Shown piece by piece: positions 8,126 to 15,394 of a DNA stretch of 29,786 bases; position 1 is the first letter of the stretch; each line of letters begins with the position of its first letter. Origin of the DNA: Pollutimonas sp036675955. Its GTDB lineage: Bacteria; Pseudomonadota; Gammaproteobacteria; Burkholderiales; Burkholderiaceae_B. The position numbers and the translations under genes are program-made. The notes under the pieces were generated by a model. It had not been told where the DNA came from and ran no database searches. It saw only the letters and a program-made list of their open reading frames with translations. The stretch covers positions 1 through 29,786 of the forward strand of contig JAKFDW010000371.1 in assembly GCA_036675955.1 (NCBI GenBank). Direction: 5' to 3'.

Positions 8126-9205
8126 TCAGGCAACGGTGCCGCTCTCGCTCGGGACCTGCTCCTTGAATTCCGGAGGCGTGGGCGCTATGGACAAGCCGAA
8201 CATGCGCCAGTAAACCCAGATATTGAATATCAACGCGACGGGCAGGGCCACCACCGCGGCGGCTAGCACCAGGCGTAGGGAATCGACGGACGCTGCGGCA
8301 TCCCAAATGGTTATGTCGTCCAAAACCAGGTAAGGGAAGAAGCTGTAGCCCAAACCGCACAACGTAATGAGAAATACCAGCAAGGTCATGACGAACGGCA
8401 GAGCCGTCGTACGGTAACTGCTGTTGATCATACGCTGCAGGCACATTTCGATGGATACGAAGCAAGCCAGCAAGCAGGCCCACAGTGTCACCGCGATGGG
8501 CCAGTGAGGCCCGTCGCTCCATTTCAGGAAGATCCCGGCGTTCGAGAAAGCCAGCACCACTGAAACGCCAACCGCTCCCGCAGCCGCCCAACGGACGGCA
8601 CGCCGTCCCCACATCACGGCACGGGCGCGCAACTCTCCCGCAACCCGCATGATCAGCCACGCCGACCCCAGCAGGCAATATGCGGCCAAGGCCGACAATC
8701 CTCCGAACACGGAAAACCAAACATAACCGGCGTCGTCCTGATAGGTGACGACGACCTGAGCCAGCAAGAAGCCATGCGCCAGCGCGGTAATAAGCGAACC
8801 CAGCGCAAAGCCGAACAGCCAGCGCGACTGCAGCTCCTGCGGCGACCGTAAACGCAATTCGAAAGACACGGAGCGCAACAGGACACCCAATGCCAGCAGG
8901 CACAGGGGCAGATAAAGCTCGCCCATGACACTGCCCCAGGCGTTGGGAAATGCACTGACGAAAAGCCCCATTCCCAGGAACAGCCAGAACTCATTCGCAT
9001 CGCGCCAGGGACTGAGCAAGGAAAGCATCCGTGGACGCAGGTCGGCGGGGGCGAACAAAGCCAGGCACCCCACGCCGATATCGAACCCATCCAGCACGGT
9101 TCCAGCCACGATGATGGCAAACAACAAGGCCATGAATACCAAGGGCATCCAGAAGGCCGGATCATGGGCATTTACGCCAAGCGCCGTGGCAAGTTCGGTG
9201 ATCAT
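8126..9205 (-). CDS. CydB-like bd oxidase subunit II homologue
   Basis: The start ATG at 9205 overlaps the cydA-like stop as ATGA, and gives 359 residues, normal for CydB. The open frame continues upstream to 9475, but that extension lies inside the cydA-like gene. Family signatures remain: DGFDIGVG near the N-terminus (compare DGFDMGVG), PWRDANEFW (compare PHWDGNQVW, Asp retained), VAGELRARA in the middle, and a C-terminal TIWDAAAS...WVYWRMFG matching TMWDATSS...WCYWKMFG of E. coli CydB. It is a polytopic membrane protein expected to pair with its CydA-like partner. It ends 4 bp from the convergent kinase gene with no room for a cydX-type small subunit. Since the partner lacks haem ligands, calling this an oxidase subunit is unsafe. 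Confidence 0.88.
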   Translation of the reverse strand: MITELATALGVNAHDPAFWMPLVFMALLFAIIVAGTVLDGFDIGVGCLALFAPADLRPRMLSLLSPWRDANEFWLFLGMGLFVSAFPNAWGSVMGELYLPLCLLALGVLLRSVSFELRLRSPQELQSRWLFGFALGSLITALAHGFLLAQVVVTYQDDAGYVWFSVFGGLSALAAYCLLGSAWLIMRVAGELRARAVMWGRRAVRWAAAGAVGVSVVLAFSNAGIFLKWSDGPHWPIAVTLWACLLACFVSIEMCLQRMINSSYRTTALPFVMTLLVFLITLCGLGYSFFPYLVLDDITIWDAAASVDSLRLVLAAAVVALPVALIFNIWVYWRMFGLSIAPTPPEFKEQVPSESGTVA

Positions 9206-10542
9206 GCGCGCCCCCTGCGCCGGGCTATGGGAACCACGCCGTATCGCGCAATATGCCGCAGCAGTTGGAAGAAGCCGAGCAGCAGCACGCCATAAAGCGC
9301 CAGATAGGCGATATACCCGCCCAGCAATGCATCGAAATGGATATCGCCCACGATCTCGCTTACAGTGACAGTACCGGTGACGGCATAAGGAAAAGATCCG
9401 AAAAACATGTAGGCAAGGCCGGCCAACAATAATACCCAGCCGGAAAACGTCATCCAGGCAAGCACATGCCGCCATCCGCGCGACAGGGCGCCCGGGTCAT
9501 AGTGAGCGCGGCGGGTGCGTCGCAGCGTGACCAGGGCAACCAGCGCCATGGCCAGTCCTACCAGCACCGCCAGCCGGAATGACCAGAAAGTCAGGCCTAC
9601 CGGCGGCGCCATCCCGGCGTACCGGTCCAGTCCCCGCAGATTGCCGCTGTCATCGCGCTGCAGCCAGTAACTGCCGGCGTTACGCCACGTCCAGGCCAGG
9701 CGATTGGCGCCCGCCTGCTCGTCGGGCACCGCAAAAAGGACCAGATCCGCCTGGGGGCCGCTGCGCCAGTAGGCGGCTGTGGCGGCCGCCTTGGCCGGCT
9801 GGTACTGCGCCGTCATCTGCCCCGACCCGGCAACTGCCAACCCTTGAAGCACGGTAGCCACACATGCGATGTACACGGCAGTCCTGAAAACCAGGCGTTC
9901 GCTTTCGTTGACGGGCCGGCGCAGGGCCTGCGCCGCGCCCACGCCAAGCATGAGAAAGCCGACAGTCAGAGCGCTGGAAAGAATGAAAATAGCGGCATAC
10001 CAGGGCAAGGAGGGGTTGAACAGCACCGTCCACCAATCAAGCACGTGATATTGCCCTTCCGTCCAGCTTACCCCCGCGGGTGTGTGCATCCACGACACCA
10101 ATACCAGCAACCAGAAGCATGAAATCAGCACCCCCATGGCAACCATCAGGACCAACAGGGCATGCACCTTGTCTGAAACGTAGCGCTGCCCGAAAAGCAT
10201 GGCGCCCAGGAAGCAGGATTTGAATATGAAAGTCGACAAGATCGCGGCGGCCAGCAATGGGCCCGCCACGTTTCCTATTTTGTCCATGAGTGCCGGCCAG
10301 AGACTTCCGAACTGGATCAGCACGGGCATGCCCGAAGCCAGGCTCAGGACGAATGCCAGCGCGAACACACGCACCCAGAAACGATAGGCCTCGGTCCATG
10401 GAGCATTGTCCGCGCCGAGCGAGCGTACTTTGAAGTACAGCAGCACCCACGCCAGTCCCAGTTCTATGACCAGGAACAGCAACATAAAGCCCAGGCTCGA
10501 AAAGAACTGGATCTGCGATAACCACAAGGTCGAGTACGTCAT
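9202..10542 (-). CDS. Divergent CydA homologue lacking all haem ligands (bd superfamily, function unknown)
   Basis: ATG at 10542 gives 446 residues; upstream in-frame residues look non-coding and would overlap the glnS start. Homology to E. coli CydA is visible in LSQIQFF (8-14), WMHTPAG (151-157), FNP (175-177), the Q-loop (Lys251 with AYWRSGPQADLVLFAVPDEQ), FWSFR (319-323) and a GSFPY motif (382-386) in place of GRQPW. By hand alignment the E. coli haem ligands are all changed: His19 to Met20, His186 to Ile185, Met393 to Ala325, Glu445 to Phe380. The helix 3 glutamates Glu99 and Glu107 become Ala and Lys108, and Q-loop Glu257 becomes Ala256, while Lys252 and Arg391 equivalents remain. There is no His in the first 120 residues. 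Fold, length and operon are intact, so it is not a simple pseudogene. Quinol oxidation with O2 reduction as in bd oxidase seems unlikely. Confidence 0.85.
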   Translation of the reverse strand: MTYSTLWLSQIQFFSSLGFMLLFLVIELGLAWVLLYFKVRSLGADNAPWTEAYRFWVRVFALAFVLSLASGMPVLIQFGSLWPALMDKIGNVAGPLLAAAILSTFIFKSCFLGAMLFGQRYVSDKVHALLVLMVAMGVLISCFWLLVLVSWMHTPAGVSWTEGQYHVLDWWTVLFNPSLPWYAAIFILSSALTVGFLMLGVGAAQALRRPVNESERLVFRTAVYIACVATVLQGLAVAGSGQMTAQYQPAKAAATAAYWRSGPQADLVLFAVPDEQAGANRLAWTWRNAGSYWLQRDDSGNLRGLDRYAGMAPPVGLTFWSFRLAVLVGLAMALVALVTLRRTRRAHYDPGALSRGWRHVLAWMTFSGWVLLLAGLAYMFFGSFPYAVTGTVTVSEIVGDIHFDALLGGYIAYLALYGVLLLGFFQLLRHIARYGVVPIARRRGRA

Positions 10543-10652
10543 AATGTGCGCTAGTTTAGAGCCAGTTCGCGATTTCTGCCGCGACAGACAGGCAATTAGG
10601 CGCGAACGTGGCAAAATGCTTACTTCGCCCGCTATTTCATTGCTTATCCCGT

Positions 10653-12419
10653 ATGACTTCTGTACCCAGCCCCGCTCCCATCTCAAACTTTCTGCGCACC
10701 ATTATCGATAACGACCTTGCAAAAGGCCGTTATGCGGGCAAGCGCTGGGCGGGCAAGCCCGGACCGGCGTCCGTGCAACAACAAGGCAACGTCGACACCG
10801 CCCAGATCCGCACGCGTTTTCCGCCGGAACCCAACGGTTATCTGCACATCGGACACGCCAAGGCGATTTGCCTGAATTTCGGCCTGGCCCGCGACTACCA
10901 TGGCGCCTGCCATTTGCGCTTCGACGACACCAATCCCGAAAAAGAAGAAGACGAATACGTCAACGCCATTATCGACATGGTGCAATGGCTGGGCTTCGAC
11001 TGGACTTACGGTACTGAATCCAACTGCTATTTCGCCAGCGATTACTTTGGATATATGTATCAGTTTGCGCAAGACCTGGTGCGCGCCGGCCATGCCTATG
11101 TCGACGAACAGAACGCCGAGCAAATACGCGCGATGCGGGGCACGCTTACCGAAAAAGGCAAAGATTCGCCATGGCGCGACCGCCCGGCCGAGGAATCGCT
11201 TGCGCTTCTCGAGGAAATGCGCCAGGGCAAGCACCCTGACGGCAGCCTGGCGCTGCGCGCCAAGATCGACATGAGTTCGCCCAATATCAACATGCGCGAC
11301 CCGGTGATGTATCGCATCAGGCATACGGCCCATCATCGCAGCGGCAACGAATGGTGCATTTATCCCATGTACGCCTGGGCGCATCCCGTCGAGGACGCGT
11401 TGGAAGGCATTACGCACAGCATCTGCACGCTGGAATTCGAAGACCAGCGGCCATTCTACGACTGGATACTCAACCATCTTGCCGAACTGGGCCAGCTCGC
11501 GCTGCCGCTGCCGCGACAGTACGAATTCGCGCGCCTGAACCTCAGCTATGTCGTAACCAGCAAGCGCAAGCTGCTGCAGCTGGTGCGCGAAGGGCAGGTA
11601 AACGGGTGGGACGATCCGCGCATGCCTACACTGGCCGGTTTGCGTCGCCGCGGCTACACACCTGAATCCATACGGCTTTTTTGCGACCGGCTGGGCGTTT
11701 CCAAGGCCGATTCGCGCATCGACTACAGCGTCCTGGAACAAGCCCTGCGCGACGATCTCGATCCCAAGGCCATGCGCACGGTCGCCGTCATCGACCCCGT
11801 CAAGCTGGTCATCACCAACTACCCGGAAGGCCAGACCGAGCTATGCCATGCGCCCCGTAACCCGCACGACGCCGTAGCGGGTTCCCGCGAATTCCCCTTG
11901 ACCCGGGAACTGTGGATAGAACGCGATGACTTCAACGAAAACCCGCCCAAAAAGTACTTCCGCCTGTTTCCCGGCAATACAGTGCGCTTGAAGTACGGCT
12001 ACATCGTCAAATGCACGGGCTGCGTCAAAGACGACACGGGACGCGTAATCGAAGTCCATGCCGAGTATCTCCCTGAAACCAAAAGCGGTACGCCGGGCTC
12101 GGACTCGGTCAAGGTCAAGGGCAATATCACGTGGGTCAGCGCGACCCACGCCATTCCGGCAGAAATCCGCATGTACGACCGCCTGTTCAGCGATCCGCAT
12201 CCCGATGCGGGCGACAAAGACTTTCTTGCCGCGCTGAACCCCGATTCCTGCCAGATCGTACAAGGCTGGCTGGAACCGGGCACGCAGGCGGCGCCAGGCA
12301 CCACCTGGCAGTTCGAACGGCTGGGCTACTTCGTGGCAGACCGCCACGAATCCACACCGGAAAAACCCGTCATCAATCGTGCCGTCACACTCAGGGATTC
12401 CTGGGTACAAAAAGATTGA
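10653..12419 (+). CDS. glnS: Glutaminyl-tRNA synthetase
   Basis: ATG at 10653 gives 588 residues starting MTSVPSPAPISNFLRTIIDNDL, which matches the family N-terminus; an in-frame ATG at 10608 would add 15 unsupported residues. GlnRS is a class I synthetase that charges tRNA-Gln. The HIGH motif is seen in PEPNGYLHIGHAK (65-68) and the KMSKS counterpart as VVTSKRKL. The C-terminal anticodon-binding beta-barrels follow (PLTRELWIERDDF, KYFRLFPGNTVRLKYGYIVKC). Compared with E. coli (554 residues) there is a roughly 25-residue Gly/Lys/Gln-rich insertion before TRFPPEPNGY. It is divergent from the cydA-like gene over 110 bp, and 40 bp upstream of minC. No clear Shine-Dalgarno sequence precedes the start. 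Confidence 0.97.
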   Translation: MTSVPSPAPISNFLRTIIDNDLAKGRYAGKRWAGKPGPASVQQQGNVDTAQIRTRFPPEPNGYLHIGHAKAICLNFGLARDYHGACHLRFDDTNPEKEEDEYVNAIIDMVQWLGFDWTYGTESNCYFASDYFGYMYQFAQDLVRAGHAYVDEQNAEQIRAMRGTLTEKGKDSPWRDRPAEESLALLEEMRQGKHPDGSLALRAKIDMSSPNINMRDPVMYRIRHTAHHRSGNEWCIYPMYAWAHPVEDALEGITHSICTLEFEDQRPFYDWILNHLAELGQLALPLPRQYEFARLNLSYVVTSKRKLLQLVREGQVNGWDDPRMPTLAGLRRRGYTPESIRLFCDRLGVSKADSRIDYSVLEQALRDDLDPKAMRTVAVIDPVKLVITNYPEGQTELCHAPRNPHDAVAGSREFPLTRELWIERDDFNENPPKKYFRLFPGNTVRLKYGYIVKCTGCVKDDTGRVIEVHAEYLPETKSGTPGSDSVKVKGNITWVSATHAIPAEIRMYDRLFSDPHPDAGDKDFLAALNPDSCQIVQGWLEPGTQAAPGTTWQFERLGYFVADRHESTPEKPVINRAVTLRDSWVQKD

Positions 12420-12427
12420 ATAACATC

Positions 12428-12463
12428 ATGCCCAACTTCTCATTTGTGAAACTCGACCCGTGA
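12428..12463 (+). other. Possible 11-codon upstream ORF coupled to minC
   Basis: ATG at 12428 opens MPNFSFVKLDP and stops at TGA 12461-12463, which overlaps the minC GTG start (12460-12462) as GTGA. minC has no recognisable Shine-Dalgarno sequence, so terminating ribosomes could restart there. The arrangement is seen directly; translation of the peptide is speculative, since its own start also lacks a good Shine-Dalgarno sequence. Confidence 0.3.
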
Positions 12464-13239
12464 GCGACTCAACTTCAAACCGCAAGAGCCAGTTGGCGCT
12501 GGACTTCAAAAGCGCCACGCTCTACGCCGTGCGCGTGGTGCTGCACAGCCACGATACGACTGAACTTGTCGGCGCGCTCGCACAGCGCATGCGCGACGCC
12601 GGATCGTTCTTCGAGAACGAACCGGTAGTCATCGACGCCAACCAGATCGCCGAACCCATAGACTGGACCGCCCTGATTCAGGCACTAAGCGAACACAGCC
12701 TGCACCCGGTCGGCGTGGTCGCGCAAGGGTCGAATCTCGAGGCAGCCCGCCGCTGCGGCCTGGTGACGGTCGACCTGGCCAATCCGGCGCCGCGCCCGAC
12801 CAGCGCCCCGGTAGCCGATAAAGACGTCCCCGTTGTGGCGCCCCCGGTTGCCGATGAGGTGCCGGCCAACCTGCCGACCGAACCGGCAATACCCGAAGTG
12901 GCTCCAGCCGCCATGGTCATCAACCGGCAGCTTCGGTCCGGCCAACGAATTTATGCGCGCAATACCGACTTGATCATCATTGGTGTTGTAAGCCAGGGCG
13001 CCGAAATTATCGCCGACGGCAATATCCACGTTTATGGCCCTTTGCGAGGCAAGGCCATGGCAGGCGCCCGGGGCGACGCCAGTGCGCGGATATTCACGAC
13101 GCAACTCGACCCCGAGCTATTGGCAATTGCGGGCGTCTACCGGGTTATCGAGACCCGGCTTGACCCCAGCCTGCTCAATCAGCCCACGATCGTGCATCTG
13201 GACGACGATCAACTGAAAATTACGGCGCTGGGCAAGTAA
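12460..13239 (+). CDS. minC: Septum site-determining protein MinC
   Basis: The GTG at 12460 starts a 259-residue protein. MinC inhibits FtsZ polymerisation away from mid-cell and is brought to the membrane by MinD. The N-terminal FtsZ-interacting domain covers about residues 5-110 (LDFKSATLYAVRVVLHS). A Pro/Ala/Val-rich linker covers about 108-150. The C-terminal right-handed beta-helix domain (about 150-250) holds the conserved RSGQRIYAR, DLIIIGVVSQGAEIIADGN and HVYGPLRGKAMAGARGD stretches used for dimerisation and MinD binding. It is the first gene of minCDE; a 108-bp gap separates it from minD, and it follows glnS by 40 bp. Confidence 0.97.
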   Translation: MSDSTSNRKSQLALDFKSATLYAVRVVLHSHDTTELVGALAQRMRDAGSFFENEPVVIDANQIAEPIDWTALIQALSEHSLHPVGVVAQGSNLEAARRCGLVTVDLANPAPRPTSAPVADKDVPVVAPPVADEVPANLPTEPAIPEVAPAAMVINRQLRSGQRIYARNTDLIIIGVVSQGAEIIADGNIHVYGPLRGKAMAGARGDASARIFTTQLDPELLAIAGVYRVIETRLDPSLLNQPTIVHLDDDQLKITALGK

Positions 13240-13304
13240 GACATTTTTTGTTGCCAAGCTAAGTACAAATAGAAGCAAGATCGGGCACTATGCTGCGGTT
13301 TTGC

Positions 13305-13310
13305 TATACG
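13305..13310 (+). promoter_or_regulatory. Possible extended -10 promoter element upstream of minD
   Basis: TATACG preceded by TGC (TGCTATACG, 13302-13310) resembles an extended -10 box and lies about 37 bp upstream of the minD start. No good -35 is seen. The 108-bp minC-minD gap is long for an operon whose next junction is 1 nt, so a separate minDE promoter is plausible. AAAGGA at about 13330-13336 would serve as the minD Shine-Dalgarno sequence. Confidence 0.3.
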
Positions 13311-13347
13311 ATTACGTGATTTACCAAACTAAAGGAATTCAATCGTC

Positions 13348-14163
13348 ATGGCACGAATTGTTGTGGTGACCTCCGGCAAAGGCGGGGTGGGCAAAACGAC
13401 CACCAGCGCCAGCTTTTCTTCCGGATTGGCGATGCGGGGCCATAAAACAGTAGTTATCGACTTCGACGTGGGCTTGCGCAATCTCGATCTCATCATGGGT
13501 TGCGAGCGCCGGGTCGTTTACGATTTCGTCAATGTCATCCAGGGCGAAGCCACGCTGAATCAGGCTCTTATCCGCGACAAGCAACTGGAAAACCTGTTCA
13601 TCCTGCCTGCATCCCAAACGCGCGACAAAGACGCCCTGACCAAGGAAGGGGTGGAAAAGGCGCTCAAAGATCTTGCCGGGATGGGCTTCGAATACATCAT
13701 ATGCGACTCGCCCGCCGGTATCGAAACCGGTGCCTTGATGGCATCGTATTTTGCCGACGACGCTTTGGTAGTCACCAACCCCGAAGTTTCCTCGGTACGT
13801 GATTCCGACCGCATTCTCGGGATACTGTCCTCCAAGTCGCGCCGTGCCGAAAAAGGCGAGGACCCCATCAAGGAGTACCTGCTGCTCACTCGATACAGTC
13901 CCAAGCGTGTCGCAGACGGCGAAATGCTGTCGCTCAAAGACATCGAAGACATCCTGCGCATCAAGCTCCTGGGCGTAGTGCCCGAATCCGAGTCCGTGCT
14001 GCAGGCATCCAACCAAGGCGTTCCGGCCATTCATATACGCGACAGCGACGTATCGGCTGCGTACCAAGACATCGTGGCGCGTTATCTGGGCGAAGAGAAG
14101 CCTTTGCGTTTCGTCGACTATGAAAAGCCAGGCCTGTTCAAGCGCCTCTTCGGGGGAAAATAA
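13348..14163 (+). CDS. minD: Septum site-determining ATPase MinD
   Basis: At 271 residues this matches the MinD family, a membrane-cycling ParA-like ATPase that recruits MinC and oscillates with MinE. The deviant Walker A SGKGGVGKTT is at 9-18, the switch region VVIDFDVGLRNLDLIMG follows, and EYIICDSPAGIE is the Walker B/switch II part. The C-terminus ends in the amphipathic membrane-targeting helix PGLFKRLFGGK. The gene is preceded by AAAGGA and is separated from minE by one nucleotide. Confidence 0.98.
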   Translation: MARIVVVTSGKGGVGKTTTSASFSSGLAMRGHKTVVIDFDVGLRNLDLIMGCERRVVYDFVNVIQGEATLNQALIRDKQLENLFILPASQTRDKDALTKEGVEKALKDLAGMGFEYIICDSPAGIETGALMASYFADDALVVTNPEVSSVRDSDRILGILSSKSRRAEKGEDPIKEYLLLTRYSPKRVADGEMLSLKDIEDILRIKLLGVVPESESVLQASNQGVPAIHIRDSDVSAAYQDIVARYLGEEKPLRFVDYEKPGLFKRLFGGK

Positions 14164-14164
14164 T

Positions 14165-14425
14165 ATGTCCTTTCTGTCTTTCCTGCTCGGTGAAAAAAAG
14201 ACTTCTGCCAGCGTCGCCAAAGACCGCTTGCAGCTTATTCTCATTAACGAACGTGGCGACGGCATCACTCCCGACTACCTTCCCCGTTTGCAAAAAGAAC
14301 TGGTCGAGGTCATCTCGCGCTATGTCAAGATCAACCCGGAAGACATCAAGGTAAACCTTGATCGTCAGGATTCGCTTGAAATCCTCGAAGTCAAAATCGA
14401 GATGCCCCAGCCCGAAACGCGCTAA
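14165..14425 (+). CDS. minE: Cell division topological specificity factor MinE
   Basis: ATG at 14165 gives 86 residues, the usual MinE length; an in-frame start at 14120 would lie inside minD. GGGGGA just before the minD stop serves as Shine-Dalgarno sequence. The N-terminal membrane and MinD-binding segment (MSFLSFLLGEKKTSASVAKDR) and the C-terminal topological specificity domain (YLPRLQKELVEVISRYV, LEILEVKIEMP) are clear. MinE stimulates MinD ATPase and drives pole-to-pole oscillation so that division is restricted to mid-cell. It is the last gene of the min cluster and is followed by a strong hairpin terminator. Confidence 0.97.
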   Translation: MSFLSFLLGEKKTSASVAKDRLQLILINERGDGITPDYLPRLQKELVEVISRYVKINPEDIKVNLDRQDSLEILEVKIEMPQPETR

Positions 14426-14442
14426 GCAGAAAAGCGTAAGGT

Positions 14443-14475
14443 AAAAAAAAGCCGGTTCGCTACGAACCGGCTTTT
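14443..14475. terminator. Bidirectional intrinsic terminator between minE and the lipoprotein gene
   Basis: A perfect 10-bp stem AGCCGGTTCG (14450-14459) / CGAACCGGCT (14463-14472) has a 3-base loop. An A-run (14443-14450) lies to its left and TTTT (14472-14475) to its right. The A-run makes a good U-tract for the minus-strand lipoprotein gene, while the right side is a shorter U-tract for minE. Confidence 0.92.
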
Positions 14476-14492
14476 CACATGAGGGGGGGGGT

Positions 14493-14720
14493 TTATCGGT
14501 TCTTGCCGATCTGGTCGCCTATGACGCCGCCGATGGCAGCGCCGCCCACCGTGCCCAACACGCCACCACCAGTAACGACTGCACCGCCTACGGCTCCGAC
14601 ACCGGCGCCAGTCGCGGCGCTTTTTTCACGGCTGCTCATGTTGTCCCATGTGGAACAGCCTGCCATGGTGAGTGCCAGCACGCCTACCGCGCCCAGTTTT
14701 GTGAAGGTAGTGAATTTCAT
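14493..14720 (-). CDS. Small glycine-zipper lipoprotein (OsmB / 17-kDa antigen-like)
   Basis: The 75-residue product has a lipoprotein signal peptide with lipobox LTMAGC (predicted lipidated Cys22) followed by STWDNMSSREKSAATGAG. A glycine zipper then covers about residues 38-70 (GAGVGAVGGAVVTGGGVLGTVGGAAIGGVIGDQIG), the pattern of the glycine-zipper 2TM domain. Such proteins are usually outer-membrane anchored and stress- or osmotically induced. GGAG at about -10 (CTGGAGATTAAAATATG on the minus strand) is a good Shine-Dalgarno sequence. A run of nine G on the plus strand (14483-14491) sits directly after the stop codon. Precise role unknown. Confidence 0.9.
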   Translation of the reverse strand: MKFTTFTKLGAVGVLALTMAGCSTWDNMSSREKSAATGAGVGAVGGAVVTGGGVLGTVGGAAIGGVIGDQIGKNR

Positions 14721-14834
14721 ATTTTAATCTCCAGACATTACAAGCAATGCTTTACGTTACTCCAGTTCTTATTGGACAGGAGGCTTTGAAAAAAGTGCGT
14801 GGTTAACAGGAGAAACAGTTGTATCAGTATCGAT

Positions 14835-15377
14835 TCAGTCGCCCTTAATGAGGGCAAGCACTTCTTTGAACTGCGGATGAGCCGGAGTTTCCAGCCATTC
14901 GAACATCGCCATTTCGGACGTGACCTGCTCCAATCCATAATGCGACCAGCGCAGGCTTGCCGCATGCTGGTCGCCTAAACGGCGCGACCCCACGCAATCG
15001 GTGACCAGAATCGGGTTCAATCCGATACCGGCCAGCCCCAATCCAGTTTGTAACACGCATACATGCGCTTCGGTGCCAATTAACAACACATTGGTCCGGC
15101 TCGTAGGGAGGTCGGGACGAAAATGCGACTCACGGGTGGCATCGAAATGTGTCTTGTGAATGACATGATCGACCCAGCGCCGCAGCGCGGGATCTGTCGC
15201 GCCTATCTTGCCGGCGCAATGCTCGGTGGCAACGACAGGAACACCCAGCAACTGCGCCGCGCGCACCAGGCGCTCGGCGCAGGCAAGCACCCGCTCGCTA
15301 TCGTGAATGGCCGGTAACAAGGCCGACTGCATGTCGACCAACAGGATCATCGAATCGTGGGTGCTCAGCGTGGGCAT
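14835..15377 (-). CDS. Isochorismatase-family cysteine hydrolase
   Basis: This is a 180-residue single-domain alpha/beta protein of the isochorismatase-like hydrolase superfamily. The expected catalytic triad is visible: Asp15 in MILLVDMQ, Lys75 in HKTHFDA, and nucleophile Cys107 in IGTEAHVCVLQT with the usual cis-peptide region before it. The family includes nicotinamidases, N-carbamoylsarcosine amidases and many unassigned hydrolases such as YcaC. The sequence lacks a clear nicotinamidase metal site, so the substrate cannot be named. Its start is 17 nt downstream of the ettA stop, so the two are probably co-transcribed. Confidence 0.88.
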   Translation of the reverse strand: MPTLSTHDSMILLVDMQSALLPAIHDSERVLACAERLVRAAQLLGVPVVATEHCAGKIGATDPALRRWVDHVIHKTHFDATRESHFRPDLPTSRTNVLLIGTEAHVCVLQTGLGLAGIGLNPILVTDCVGSRRLGDQHAASLRWSHYGLEQVTSEMAMFEWLETPAHPQFKEVLALIKGD

Positions 15378-15394
15378 GGCGTCTCCGTGCTAGC

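Noticed and set aside
9206..9475. Upstream extension of the cydB-like frame
   Set aside because: It overlaps the cydA-like coding sequence, and the ATG at 9205 with ATGA overlap gives the normal CydB N-terminus and length.
9202..10542. Annotation as an ordinary cytochrome bd quinol oxidase subunit I
   Set aside because: The family match is real but all haem ligands and the helix 3 glutamates are substituted, so the enzymatic label is not supported.
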